DNA of 64,000 nt from Rhodopseudomonas palustris. Its GTDB lineage: Bacteria; Pseudomonadota; Alphaproteobacteria; Rhizobiales; Xanthobacteraceae. The notes under the pieces are model-generated. The model was given only the letters and a program-made list of their open reading frames with translations, was not told the DNA's origin and ran no database searches. The stretch spans positions 4,378,501 through 4,442,500 of the forward strand of contig NZ_CP140155.1 of the NCBI RefSeq assembly GCF_034479375.1, given 5' to 3'. The translations under genes were made by a program, and so were the position numbers. The stretch's first letter is position 1; the number at the start of each line of letters is the position of its first letter. Shown piece by piece: positions 8,443-17,183 of this stretch.

Positions 8443-9861
8443 ATGAAGGCCATGACCGATATCCGACCTCTCTACGCAGTGCTGCGGCAGACGACCGAGG
8501 CTCCCGTCGTCGACGCCATCGCGCATCTGATCGCCGATGGCGTCGACAGCGAGCTCAACCGCATCAACGTGCTGGAATTCGCCACGCGGACCGGCCTCGA
8601 CGAGGAGAAGGTGATCGCCGGGTTTCTGCATGCGGCCCAGCTCGGTCTGTTCGACATGAGCTGGAACGTGCTGTGCCCGGGCTGCAGCGGCGTGCTCGAC
8701 AGCCATCCGTCGCTGAAGGCGCTGCGGCACGACGAATACACCTGCGCGCTGTGCGCCAAAGCCTACGAGGCGTCGGTCGACGATCAGGTCGAGGCCGCCT
8801 TCACCGTCAGTCCGAGCATCCGGCGGATCGGCGCGCACGATCCCGACAGCCTGCCGCTGTGGGACTACACAAGGCAGATGTTCTGGAGCTCCGGCATCGA
8901 GCTCGACGAGGACGTGCTGGCGCGGCTGTCCGACCAGGACACGCTGGGCGCCGCGGCGTTGCAGCCGGGCGAGACCACCGAACTGACGCTCGATCTGCCG
9001 GGCGAGTTCATCATCGTATTCGAGCCGGTGACGCATTCGGCGCAGTTCATCGATGTCGCCGGAGAGCCCAGCGCCGAGGTGCAGTCGGTGGCGCTGAATT
9101 TCGAGCGCCAGCACCCGCTGACGCCGACATTGTCGATGCGGCCGGGTCCGCTGCGACTGTCGCTGACCAACAATGCGGACAAGCGGGTGTTGCCGGCGGT
9201 GTGGGTCGCCGCCGACGCGCTGCATACGCTGCTCGGCAAGCGCAAGCCGATCCTCACCGCCAAGCGAATGCTGACCAACCAGACCTTCCGCGACGTGTTC
9301 AAGGCCGACAATCTCAGCCCCGACCAGCGGCTGAAGATCACCTCGCTGACCTTCCTGTTCACCGATCTCAAGGGCTCGACCGCGTTGTATCAGCGCGTCG
9401 GCGACCTCGCGGCGTTCGATCTGGTGCGGGCGCATTTCCGCGCGCTGCTCGAGATCATCGCCGCCGAGAAGGGCGCGGTGGTGAAGACCATCGGCGACGC
9501 GGTGATGGCGACCTTCAACCGCCCCGACCACGCGCTCGCCGCGGCATTGCGGATGCGCAAGGCGATGGATGCGCTCAACGAAGAGCGGGGTACGCGCGAT
9601 CTGGTGGTGAAGATCGGCATTCACGAAGGCCCCTGCCTCGCGGTGATGCTGAACGAGCGGCAGGATTATTTCGGCCAGACCGTCAACATCGCCGCGCGCG
9701 TTCTCGGCCTCGCGAGCACGCAGGCGATCCACCTCACCGGTGCGGTGATCGACACGCCGGCGGTCACCGCGATCCTCGACCGCGAGGCGATCACGCCGAT
9801 CGAAAAGCATGCGGCGCTACGCGGTATCGCCGACAAGGTGCCGGTCTATGAGATCTCTTAA
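8443..9861 (+). CDS. Class III adenylate/guanylate cyclase with N-terminal DUF5939-like domain
   Basis: This 472-residue protein has a C-terminal nucleotide cyclase domain from about residue 300. The two metal-binding aspartates are visible as D308 (FTDLKGST) and D352 (IGDAVMATF), so it is probably catalytic. The N-terminal ~290 residues contain a zinc-ribbon-like pair (CPGCSGV, CALCAKAY), as in DUF5939-type cyclases that often sense a cytoplasmic signal. There are no membrane segments. It starts 42 bp after the P450 stop and could be co-transcribed. cAMP as product is inferred from the family. Confidence 0.88.
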   Translation: MKAMTDIRPLYAVLRQTTEAPVVDAIAHLIADGVDSELNRINVLEFATRTGLDEEKVIAGFLHAAQLGLFDMSWNVLCPGCSGVLDSHPSLKALRHDEYTCALCAKAYEASVDDQVEAAFTVSPSIRRIGAHDPDSLPLWDYTRQMFWSSGIELDEDVLARLSDQDTLGAAALQPGETTELTLDLPGEFIIVFEPVTHSAQFIDVAGEPSAEVQSVALNFERQHPLTPTLSMRPGPLRLSLTNNADKRVLPAVWVAADALHTLLGKRKPILTAKRMLTNQTFRDVFKADNLSPDQRLKITSLTFLFTDLKGSTALYQRVGDLAAFDLVRAHFRALLEIIAAEKGAVVKTIGDAVMATFNRPDHALAAALRMRKAMDALNEERGTRDLVVKIGIHEGPCLAVMLNERQDYFGQTVNIAARVLGLASTQAIHLTGAVIDTPAVTAILDREAITPIEKHAALRGIADKVPVYEIS

Positions 9862-9985
9862 CGGATCGGTGACATTGCCGAACCGTCATGAACCCTGCCG
9901 GAACCCGGTCCGATTGCCAACGTTACGATTCCGCGCCATCAAACGAACCTGAGTTAGCCCCCTCGTCGCCGAGAGTTCGAAGCCG

Positions 9986-10465
9986 ATGCTGGATAAACTG
10001 CGCCAATTCATCTCCGACGTCGTCTCGCCGACCGCGCCGGACGAACTGATCTTCGACGACGGCGGCTACCGGCTGGCCGCCACGGCGCTGCTGATTCACG
10101 TCATCTCGCTCGACGGCGAACCCTCCGAGGTCGAACGCAGCAAGCTGCACAAGCTGCTCGAGACTCGTTTCGACCTGGATTCGACCACCGCCGCCAGACT
10201 GATCGCCTCGGCGACGCTGGCCGAGGGCGAGGCGGTCGATCTGTATAATTTCACCAGCGTCATCATGCGCTCGGTGAATGAGCAGGGCCGGCTGCGGATC
10301 GTCGAGATGATGTGGGAGCTGGTATTCGCGGACGGCCAGGTCACCGAATTCGAGGAGAACGTGGTGTGGCGCGCTGCCGATCTGCTCGCAGTGTCGTCGC
10401 GCGACCGCGTCAATCTCAAGCGCCAGGTCGCCGCGCAGCAATCGGAAACCGATCCGGCGAACTAA
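9986..10465 (+). CDS. TerB-like (tellurite resistance TerB family) protein
   Basis: This 159-residue helical protein has a duplicated acidic pattern typical of TerB-like domains: HVISLDGEPSEVERSKLHKLL and ELVFADGQVTEFEENVVW. TerB-fold proteins bind metal at such acidic clusters and appear in membrane-stress or phage-defence settings as well as in tellurite operons. No other ter gene is nearby, so resistance to tellurite should not be assumed. It stands alone between the cyclase and an SDR. Confidence 0.85.
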   Translation: MLDKLRQFISDVVSPTAPDELIFDDGGYRLAATALLIHVISLDGEPSEVERSKLHKLLETRFDLDSTTAARLIASATLAEGEAVDLYNFTSVIMRSVNEQGRLRIVEMMWELVFADGQVTEFEENVVWRAADLLAVSSRDRVNLKRQVAAQQSETDPAN

Positions 10466-10668
10466 GCCCGGGCAGTCTTGCGGGCACTACTTGTTTCTGA
10501 ACTGTCATGATCGGCGGCTTCGATCTGGTTCTGGCCGCGAGACGGGGCGTCAGGCGCCCGATGATCGGAACCCTGGCCGCCAATTGCCTTGCACGCTGCT
10601 TGCATCTTGCATTAGGCCTAGTGATGATCCGGGGGTCATCCGGCCTCTCAACTCAAGAGTCCTTCATC

Positions 10669-11448
10669 GTGACTGAACGCGTGACGTTGATTACCGGGGC
10701 ATCGGCGGGGATCGGTGCGGAGCTGGCGCGCATTTTCGCGGCAAATGCTCACAGAGTAGCCTTGGTGGCGCGGCGCGCCGATCGGCTCGAGGCGTTGGCC
10801 GCCGAGATCACCGCCAAGGGCGGCCCGGAGCCGATCATCATCGCCTGCGATCTGGCGAAGCCCGAAGCCGTCGACGAGATCGTGGCCCGGCTGGCCGCGG
10901 CCGGCGTCGAGGTGGAGTATCTGGTCAACAATGCCGGCTACGGGCTGTTCGGCCGTGCCGCGGAGATCGACCGCGAGGACCAGCTCGGCATTATCGACGT
11001 CAATATCCGCGCGCTGACCGACCTGTCGCTGCGCTTCGCCGACAGCGTCGCGAAACTGCGCGGCGGCATCCTCAACGTCGCCTCGATCGCCAGCTTCCTG
11101 CCGGGGCCGGGCATGGCGGTGTACTACGCCTCCAAGGCCTATGTGCTGTCGCTGAGCGAGGCGCTGCATCAGGAACTCGGCAAGAAGGGCGTCCGGGTCA
11201 CGGCGATCTGCCCGGGGCCGGTGCCGACCGAGTTCCAGTCGCGGGCCGGCTTCGAACCGGGCTTCGATTCGGCGGTGCTCAACGTCTCGCCGGCCGAGGT
11301 CGCCCGCCAAGGCTATCAGGGGCTGATGAACAACCGGCGGCTGGTGCTGCCGGGCATCGGCATCAAGATCGTGCCGTTCCTGCTGCGGTTCTTTCCGCGC
11401 GGCTTCATTCTCGCCGCGGTTGGCGGCTATCAGCAGCGGCAGCGCTGA
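10669..11448 (+). CDS. Short-chain dehydrogenase/reductase (SDR)
   Basis: This 259-residue classical SDR has the NAD(P)-binding TGASAGIGAEL at the N-terminus, NNAGYG, a catalytic Ser-Tyr-Lys set (NVASIASF, YYASKAYV) and the PGPVPTEF loop. The frame is open from 10507, but the stretch before 10669 is not SDR-like. The GTG at 10669 gives the expected beginning VTERVTLITGASAGIG, and a second GTG at 10681 is also possible. An Arg after the glycine motif (VARRADRLEAL) suggests NADP preference. The C-terminal LRFFPRGFILAAVGGYQQ is hydrophobic and resembles YqjQ/DltE-type SDRs. The substrate is unknown. Confidence 0.88.
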   Translation: MTERVTLITGASAGIGAELARIFAANAHRVALVARRADRLEALAAEITAKGGPEPIIIACDLAKPEAVDEIVARLAAAGVEVEYLVNNAGYGLFGRAAEIDREDQLGIIDVNIRALTDLSLRFADSVAKLRGGILNVASIASFLPGPGMAVYYASKAYVLSLSEALHQELGKKGVRVTAICPGPVPTEFQSRAGFEPGFDSAVLNVSPAEVARQGYQGLMNNRRLVLPGIGIKIVPFLLRFFPRGFILAAVGGYQQRQR

Positions 11449-11579
11449 GGACGGGCGGGCCCGGCCATAATTCTGGCCCGGAGCTTGCTTTAGTAACTGG
11501 CGACTGAGAAACTTCAATCCGTCGAGGCAATTGCACGGCGGTGCGACGATCCTGATCGATCCGCCAGCTTCGAGACGCC

Positions 11580-12383
11580 ATGCTCCTGCGACCGATTGAC
11601 GACTTCTCCCGGATTGCTTCGCCCAAGCTGCAGCCCGCCGGCCAGGCGGCGGACACCCGGCCCGTGCTGATGGTGCTGCATCAGGAGACCTCGACGCCCG
11701 GCCGGGTCGGCAACGCACTGCGTGCCTTGGGGCATCCGCTCGACATCCGCCGGCCGCGCTTCGGCGATCCGCTTCCGGATACGCTCGACGGCCACGCCGG
11801 CGTGGTGATGTTCGGCGGCCCGATGAGCGCCAACGATCCCGACGACTATATCCGCCGCGAGATCGCGTGGATTTCCGTGCCGCTGAAGGAAGACCGGCCG
11901 TTTCTCGGAATCTGTCTCGGCGCCCAGATGCTGGCGGCGCAGCTCGGCGCCAGAGTCTCGCCGCATCCCGGGGGCCGCGCCGAGATCGGCTATTACGACA
12001 TCCGCCCGACCGCGGCCGGCCGTGCAATGTGCGCGCAATGGCCGCGGCAGGTGTATCACTGGCACTGCGAGGGCTTCGATCTGCCGGCCGGCGCCGAACT
12101 GCTGGCGGAGGGCGGCGACTTTCCGGTCCAGGCGATCCGCACTGGCAGCGCCTACGGCCTGCAGTTCCATCCGGACGTCACCCTGGCGATGCTGCATCGC
12201 TGGACCACCAGGGGCCACGAGCGGCTGGAATTGCCGGGCGCCCGGCCGCGCCGCGATCATTTCGCCGACCGCGCGCTGCACGACGCCTTCGAGCGCGCCT
12301 GGCTCGCGGAATTCCTCGATCACTGGCTGGCGCGGACCCCGGTCGCTCTGCCGGCGATGCCGCTGCGCGAAGCCGCCGAATAA
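11580..12383 (+). CDS. Class I glutamine amidotransferase-like protein
   Basis: This 267-residue stand-alone GATase1 domain is related to GMP-synthase-type amidotransferases. The nucleophile elbow FLGICLGAQ places the catalytic Cys at 112, and the oxyanion-hole-like FGGPMSA is present. The usual His-Pro-Glu of the triad reads H197-P198-D199, so Asp replaces the canonical Glu. The residues before LVLHQE look like an unstructured N-terminal extension. It may be an amidase of small molecules, like other stand-alone members. Activity is uncertain because of the substitution. Confidence 0.85.
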   Translation: MLLRPIDDFSRIASPKLQPAGQAADTRPVLMVLHQETSTPGRVGNALRALGHPLDIRRPRFGDPLPDTLDGHAGVVMFGGPMSANDPDDYIRREIAWISVPLKEDRPFLGICLGAQMLAAQLGARVSPHPGGRAEIGYYDIRPTAAGRAMCAQWPRQVYHWHCEGFDLPAGAELLAEGGDFPVQAIRTGSAYGLQFHPDVTLAMLHRWTTRGHERLELPGARPRRDHFADRALHDAFERAWLAEFLDHWLARTPVALPAMPLREAAE

Positions 12384-12521
12384 CGCTCCGCGATCACCCC
12401 GATTGTTTCCATCCTCGGGATCGGCTTGCTACTCTCCTGCCGGGCAGAGCGCGCCAGCGCACTGCCGCATCGAGAATGCCCGGGAAGGGCGCAACAAAAA
12501 GCAAAAAAGGGAGACACGCCG

Positions 12522-13334
12522 ATGAGCACCCAGGACATCCTCTATGATGTCACCGACAGGATCGCGACGATCACGCTGAACCGGCCGGACCGGATGAATG
12601 CGTGGACGCCGGTGATGGAGCGCGAGGTGCGCGAGGCGATGGAAGCGGCGGCAGCCGACAGCGAGGTCCGCGTCATCGTGCTGACCGGCGCGGGCCGCGG
12701 CTTCTGCGCCGGCGCCGACATGCAGGTGCTGCAGACCATCGAGCCGTCCGACGTGCGCCGCGCCTCGAGCCTGCCGCCGTTCGACATGAACCGCCGGGCC
12801 GATTGGCAGACCCGCTACGCGTTCTATCCGGCGATCGGCAAGCCGATCATCGGCATGCTGAACGGCGCCACCGCCGGCATCGGCCTGGTGCACGCGCTGT
12901 ATTGCGACGTCCGCTTCGCCGCCGACAGCGCGGTGTTCACCACCGCCTTCGCGCGACGCGGACTGATCGCCGAGCACGGCATCTCCTGGATGCTGCCGCG
13001 AATCGTCGGCCACGCCAATGCGCTCGATCTGCTGCTGTCGGCGCGGCGGGTTTCGGCCGAGGAGGCGCTGCGGATCGGGCTGGTCAACCGGCTGTATCCG
13101 GCCGAGCAACTCCGCGAGCAGACCTATGCGTACGCCCGCGATCTCGCCGACAACGTTTCGCCGGCGTCGATGCGGGTGATCAAGCGGCAGCTCTACGAGG
13201 TGCCGTTCCAGACGCTCGCCGAGGCGACGATCGAGGCCAACCGCGACATGATGGTCTCGCTCGGCAGCGACGACTTCAAGGAAGGCGTCGCCAGCTTCGT
13301 CGAAAAACGCCCGCCGCAGTTCCGGAGCGTGTGA
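12522..13334 (+). CDS. Enoyl-CoA hydratase/isomerase family protein
   Basis: This is a 270-residue crotonase-fold protein. The start ATG at 12522 follows GGGAGA; the open frame before it is not conserved-looking. Motifs are LNRPDRMNAW at the N-terminus, the oxyanion-hole residues in GRGFCAGADM and NGATAGIG, and the AEHGISWMLPRIVG region carrying the acidic residue of the active site. The C-terminal helix FKEGVASFVEKRPPQF is typical of beta-oxidation hydratases. The acyl-CoA substrate is undefined. It stands alone with no adjacent dehydrogenase. Confidence 0.92.
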   Translation: MSTQDILYDVTDRIATITLNRPDRMNAWTPVMEREVREAMEAAAADSEVRVIVLTGAGRGFCAGADMQVLQTIEPSDVRRASSLPPFDMNRRADWQTRYAFYPAIGKPIIGMLNGATAGIGLVHALYCDVRFAADSAVFTTAFARRGLIAEHGISWMLPRIVGHANALDLLLSARRVSAEEALRIGLVNRLYPAEQLREQTYAYARDLADNVSPASMRVIKRQLYEVPFQTLAEATIEANRDMMVSLGSDDFKEGVASFVEKRPPQFRSV

Positions 13335-13386
13335 GGGCGTTGGTCGTCGTCACTGTCTCCTGACAGCTCGAACACACACAAAGACG

Positions 13387-13526
13387 TCATCCTGAGGAGC
13401 CCGGCAAAGCCCGAAGGGCGACGCCGGGCGTCTCGAAGGATGGGCCGCGAGTGCCCGCCCGCGGCGAGTCCGTGCCGCCTCATGGTTCGAGACGGCGCTG
13501 CGCGCCTCCTCACCATGAGGGATGGG
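13387..13526. repeat. Dispersed inverted repeat (TCATCCTGAGGAGCCCGGC family)
   Basis: A long imperfect palindromic element runs from TCATCCTGAGGAGCCC to CCTCCTCACCATGAGG with an internal GTCTCGAAGGATGG segment. The same arrangement is present at 39268-39376, so this is a dispersed repeat family. It lies directly after the enoyl-CoA hydratase. Confidence 0.8.
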
Positions 13527-13639
13527 ATCGTGCCCGATGTGAGGTCGACAAGCGATGGAGAATGTCGGTGCTGGGATTATGTCGGGTCGCAGGGCCGTCC
13601 AGCGACGCGCCCGTCTTCGCCCTACGGGCTTCGCCGGGC

Positions 13640-13696
13640 ACCACGCTTCGTCTTCGCCTTCACGTGGCTGCGCCACGCGAAGCCGCAGGCGAAGCG

Positions 13697-13700
<4 letters not shown>
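13640..13700. repeat. Palindrome overlapping the 3' end of the tRNA-Ala gene
   Basis: ACCACGCTTCG (13640-13650) and CGAAGCGTGGT (13690-13700) are perfectly complementary, and an inner CGTGG / CCACG hairpin lies at 13663-13677. The right arm ends exactly on the TGGT that encodes the ACCA tail of the tRNA on the other strand. Confidence 0.8.
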
Positions 13701-13772
<72 letters not shown>

Positions 13773-13966
13773 TCCGCGGCCGGCAGGCATTGTCATGCGC
13801 CGGTCAGCGAACGCCGCCATTTACAGTGCCTGATCGGGCCAAGTCAAGGACGTGCCGCATTGCCGGCACCGGGCTTTATTTGCAGCGAGTTCCCTTGTTT
13901 GCACGGGCACGAACCGATATTTACGGCTAGCCCTTCCGCGTTCGAACCCGCGAGATTTCCACCGCC

Positions 13967-14257
13967 ATGCGCGCCATTCTCGACATCGTTCTCATCATTC
14001 TCGATCTGTACATCTGGCTGTTGATCGCCTCGGCGATCCTGTCCTGGCTGATCGCCTTCAACGTCGTGAACACGCGCAACCAGTTCGTTTCTGCGGTGTC
14101 GGAATTCCTGTACCGGATCACCGAGCCGCTGCTGGGGCCGATCCGCAGGCTGCTGCCGTCGCTCGGCGGGCTGGATATTTCTCCGATCATCCTGATCCTG
14201 CTGATCATGTTCCTGCAGCGGGTGATCACCTATTACATCTACCCCTCGGTGTTCTGA
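13967..14257 (+). CDS. YggT family membrane protein
   Basis: This 96-residue integral membrane protein has two long hydrophobic regions. The first is ILDIVLIILDLYIWLLIASAILSWLI and the second is ISPIILILLIMFLQRVITYYIY. The conserved amphipathic middle FLYRITEPLLGPIRRLLPSLGGLDISPI is the hallmark of the YggT family. Members occur widely next to DUF167 (YggU) genes, as here, and are linked with osmotic stress or cell envelope assembly. The exact role is not established. It is the first gene of a pair with 14286. Confidence 0.92.
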   Translation: MRAILDIVLIILDLYIWLLIASAILSWLIAFNVVNTRNQFVSAVSEFLYRITEPLLGPIRRLLPSLGGLDISPIILILLIMFLQRVITYYIYPSVF

Positions 14258-14285
14258 GCCGCCGACCGCCGGAGCCCGAGTTTCC

Positions 14286-14609
14286 ATGGCCGAGGCTTGG
14301 CGGTATTCAACTCAGGGCGTTGCGGTGGCGGTGCGGGTCACGCCGCGCGGCGGGCGCGACGACATCGACGGGCTGGAGACATTGTCGGACGGCCGCCCGG
14401 TGGTGAAGGTCCGGGTTCGCGCCATCGCCGACGGCGGCGAGGCCAACCGGGCAGTGATCGAGCTGTTGGCGAAGTCGCTCGGCGTGCCGAAGCGCAACGT
14501 CCGGCTGCTGTCGGGGGCGACGTCGCGGCAGAAGCAGATCGCGGTCGACGGCGATCCGACCAAGCTCGGCGAGATATTGCGAAAACTGACCGCGCCAAAG
14601 CCGGATTGA
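14286..14609 (+). CDS. DUF167 (YggU) family protein
   Basis: This 107-residue soluble protein has the DUF167 signature: a basic N-terminal strand VRVTPRGGRDDI, the central VKVRVRAIADGGEANRAVIELLAKSLGVPKRNVRLLSGATSRQKQI, and a short C-terminus. The family has an alpha/beta fold of unknown biochemical role and is nearly always encoded beside yggT. It starts 28 bp after the YggT stop, consistent with a two-gene operon. Confidence 0.92.
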   Translation: MAEAWRYSTQGVAVAVRVTPRGGRDDIDGLETLSDGRPVVKVRVRAIADGGEANRAVIELLAKSLGVPKRNVRLLSGATSRQKQIAVDGDPTKLGEILRKLTAPKPD

Positions 14610-14654
14610 TTCGGCATCCAAGTTGGGCAATAGCACCTCCGCACACGATGCATC

Positions 14655-14761
14655 ACCTCTCCCATAGGGAGAGGTCGACCGGCGAAGCCGGTCGGGTGAG
14701 GGGTTGCGGCCTAAAGATAGACCGTATGCCCTCAACCCAACCCTTTCCCCATGGGAGAGGG
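14655..14761. repeat. REP-like repeat pair (CTCTCCC-GGGAGAG type)
   Basis: Two inverted copies of the CCTCTCCC-N-GGGAGAGG hairpin (14656-14675 and about 14741-14761) lie between DUF167 and folD. The first is followed by a second hairpin (GTCGACCGGC / GCCGGTCG) and GGGTGAGGGG, the same modular design as the repeats that frame the DUF559 gene at 43303-43787. Confidence 0.8.
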
Positions 14762-14811
14762 AGCGCGCTTCCGATGGCGAAGCGCATCGATGGAATAACA
14801 AAGGGGACGAC

Positions 14812-15699
14812 ATGACCGCGCAAATCATCGACGGAAAAATCATCTCGGCCGAGCTGCGCGCCCGCGTGGCCGCCGAAGTGGCGCGGATCAAGGCCGACCA
14901 CGGCATCACGCCGGGGCTCGCGGTGGTGCTGGTCGGCAGCGACCCGGCCTCCGAGGTCTATGTCCGCAGCAAGCACAAGCAGACCCAGGAAGCCGGCATG
15001 GCCTCGTTCGAGCACCGGCTGCCGGCCGACGTGCCGCAGGCCGAGCTGCTGGCCCTGATCGGCCAGCTCAACGCCGATCCGGCGGTGCACGGCATTCTGG
15101 TGCAATTGCCGCTGCCGAAGGGGCTGGACAGCAATGCGGTGATCGATGCGATCGACCCCGCCAAGGATGTCGACGGCCTCAACCCGGTCAATGCCGGCCG
15201 GCTGGCTTCGGGACTGTTCGCGCTGACGCCGTGCACGCCGCTCGGCTGCATCATCATGGCCAAGCAGGTCCACGCCTCGCTGGAAGGTATGAATGCCATC
15301 GTGATCGGCCGCTCCAATCTGGTCGGCAAGCCGCTGGTGCAATTGCTGCTCAACGAGAACGCCACGGTGACGATCGCGCATTCGCGTTCGCGCGATCTGC
15401 CGGCGCTGTGCCGCCAGGCCGATCTGGTGTTCGCCGCGGTCGGCAGGCCCGAGATGGTCAAGGGCGACTGGATCAAGCCGGGCGCCACCGTGATCGACGT
15501 CGGCATCAACCGCACGCCGTCGCCGGACGGCGGCAAGGACAAGCTGGTCGGCGACGTTGCGTTCGCGGAAGCCAAGGAAGTCGCCGGCGCCATCACGCCG
15601 GTGCCGGGCGGCGTCGGCCTGATGACGGTGGCGTGCCTCTTGGTCAACACCGTCCGCGCCGCGAGCGCGATCCACGGTCTGCCGAAGCCGGCGGTTTGA
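14812..15699 (+). CDS. folD: Bifunctional methylenetetrahydrofolate dehydrogenase / methenyltetrahydrofolate cyclohydrolase FolD
   Basis: This 295-residue enzyme interconverts 5,10-methylene-, 5,10-methenyl- and 10-formyl-tetrahydrofolate using NADP. Conserved elements are [19 protein letters not shown] (containing the catalytic Tyr-x4-Lys region), [14 protein letters not shown], the Rossmann motif [15 protein letters not shown] and [14 protein letters not shown] near the C-terminus. The ATG at 14812 follows AAGGGGA; the earlier in-frame ATGs lie in repeat sequence. Length matches the family. Confidence 0.97.
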   Translation: MTAQIIDGKIISAELRARVAAEVARIKADHGITPGLAVVLVGSDPASEVYVRSKHKQTQEAGMASFEHRLPADVPQAELLALIGQLNADPAVHGILVQLPLPKGLDSNAVIDAIDPAKDVDGLNPVNAGRLASGLFALTPCTPLGCIIMAKQVHASLEGMNAIVIGRSNLVGKPLVQLLLNENATVTIAHSRSRDLPALCRQADLVFAAVGRPEMVKGDWIKPGATVIDVGINRTPSPDGGKDKLVGDVAFAEAKEVAGAITPVPGGVGLMTVACLLVNTVRAASAIHGLPKPAV

Positions 15700-15740
15700 T
15701 CGATCGTGACCTTTGCGGCTGACGCCGCCGCCTCCGCAAT

Positions 15741-15843
15741 CGTCATACGCGGGCTTGACCCGCGTATCCATCGCGCGCGGGAGCGCGCGAAAGAAGCAAT
15801 TTCACGAAGATGATGGATTGCCGGGTCGAGCCCGGCAATGACG
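15741..15843. repeat. REP-like inverted repeat (CGTCATACGCGGGC / GCCCGGCAATGACG)
   Basis: Two hairpins (CGCGGGCTTGACCCGCG; TGCCGGGTCGAGCCCGGCA) in opposite orientation are joined by a spacer containing GCGCGCGGGAGCGCGCG. It lies between convergent folD and the methyltransferase and belongs to the family also seen at 22516, 23385, 62629 and 63911. Confidence 0.8.
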
Positions 15844-15882
15844 GAAACGACGGAGCCACTTCGGTGCTCCACATCGCATCCG

Positions 15883-16710
15883 TCAGCGCTTGCCCTTCAC
15901 CGCCTCCGCCAAACTGGCTTTCGCCGAGCCGGGCTTCAGCGGCTGCTGCTGGCTTTCGTGCGGGGACCAGCCGGACAGCCAGATGATCTCGAAGGTGGCG
16001 CGGATGCGGCCGTCGGGGTCGGCGAAGCGCTCGGCGTAGATGTTGGCCATCCGCAGTAGCGTGGCGCGGCGTAGCGGCGTGCGGCGTCGCTCGATCAGCA
16101 CATTGCCGGCGCCCATCCGCCGCAGATCCTGCATCAGCGCGAAGGCGTGGTCGTAGCGCACCACGACGCGGTCGACATCGGTGACCGGCAGCGCGAAGCC
16201 GGCGCGTTGCAGCAGCGCGCCGAGGTCGCGCAGATCGGCGGTGGGCGCGACATGCGGCGAGACGCCGCCTTCGATCTCGGCCTCGGCGGCCGCGAACGCC
16301 TGGCGCAATTCGGTCAGCGTGTCGCCGCCGGTGAGTGCCGCCAGCAGCAGCCCATCCGGCTTCAGCGCGCGGCGGATCTGCGCCAGTACGCCGGGCAGAT
16401 CATTGGCAAACTGCAGCGCCAGCGCCGACACCGCGAGATCGAGCGAGCCCGGCGCGAGCTGCAGCGCCTCGTCGCCGGTGGGATCGATCTCGACATGCGC
16501 GACGCCCGGAAAGCGCTCCGCCGGCAGCGCCGCGCCGGGCGTCCAGATATCGGCGATCGCATTGAATTCGCGTAGCACCGCATGCAGCCGCTCGGCCATC
16601 TCCTCGGTGACGCGGTCGAGCAGGAACGGCGCGGGGCCGAGCGCGCCGGCGCGCGCCAGCCTCGCTGCGAGCAGGCGGCGATCGAACAGAATGGGCGTGG
16701 AGTCGGTCAT
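15883..16710 (-). CDS. SAM-dependent methyltransferase-fold protein (NDUFAF5 / BioC-like)
   Basis: This 275-residue class I methyltransferase-fold protein carries FDRRLLAARLARA at its N-terminus, a region HVEIDPTGDEALQLAPGSLDLAVSALALQFANDLP corresponding to motifs II-IV, and LKPDGLLLAALTGGDTLTELRQA. The C-terminal WLSGWSPHESQQQPLKPGSA is a strongly characteristic tail of the alphaproteobacterial homologues of NDUFAF5. The mitochondrial protein is a complex I assembly factor that hydroxylates an Arg of the NDUFS7 subunit. A similar role here is an inference. BioC is the alternative annotation. Confidence 0.82.
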   Translation of the reverse strand: MTDSTPILFDRRLLAARLARAGALGPAPFLLDRVTEEMAERLHAVLREFNAIADIWTPGAALPAERFPGVAHVEIDPTGDEALQLAPGSLDLAVSALALQFANDLPGVLAQIRRALKPDGLLLAALTGGDTLTELRQAFAAAEAEIEGGVSPHVAPTADLRDLGALLQRAGFALPVTDVDRVVVRYDHAFALMQDLRRMGAGNVLIERRRTPLRRATLLRMANIYAERFADPDGRIRATFEIIWLSGWSPHESQQQPLKPGSAKASLAEAVKGKR

Positions 16711-16771
16711 GGCCGGCAGCTAGCGTCACGGACGCCGCCCGGCAAGAGCCGCGCCGGCATCGTGGTCATGC

Positions 16772-17074
16772 TCAGTTCAGCTTCGAGGCCGCGGCCGGGC
16801 TCTGCTGCGAAGCCTCGAACATCTTCAGCACCGCATCGAGCGCGTTGCGCAGATGCAGCGCGCCGGCCTGGCTGCAACGCAGCCGCGCGGTGGTGACGAA
16901 CTTCACCTCGACCGAGCCGTCGGCGAGCGGGTTCAGCGTCCGCGTCGCGAGTTCGACTTCGACATTGTTGGCGATCACGCCATGCGCCGGCGCGATGTCG
17001 AAATAGACGTGCGGCGCGGTCGGGATGTCGACGTAGATGATGGCCTCGGCGGATTTGTCGGCTGGCTCGGACAC
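16772..17074 (-). CDS. Conserved small protein, unknown function
   Basis: This 100-residue acidic soluble protein is not assigned to a family. The sequence alternates beta-strand-like stretches (EAIIYVDIPTAPHVYFDIAPAHGVI, VEVELATRTLNPLADGSVEVKFVTTARLRC) with a C-terminal helix (GALHLRNALDAVLKMFEAS). That pattern suggests a small beta-sandwich or DUF3467-like fold. There is no signal peptide. It lies 61 bp upstream of the NDUFAF5-like gene on the same strand and may be in the same transcript. Confidence 0.7.
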   Translation of the reverse strand: MSEPADKSAEAIIYVDIPTAPHVYFDIAPAHGVIANNVEVELATRTLNPLADGSVEVKFVTTARLRCSQAGALHLRNALDAVLKMFEASQQSPAAASKLN

Positions 17075-17183
17075 GGCGATCTCCCGGGGTTGCGGCGCGT
17101 GCCGCCCTTGTGCGCCATTCCCGCGCCGGACACTACCCGGTTGTTTTCCTTGACGCGGAACGCGGCGGCGCTAGCCTTCCGCG

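Noticed and set aside
9986..10465. Tellurite resistance locus
   Set aside because: A lone TerB-like gene without terA, C, D, E or Z neighbours does not support tellurite resistance.
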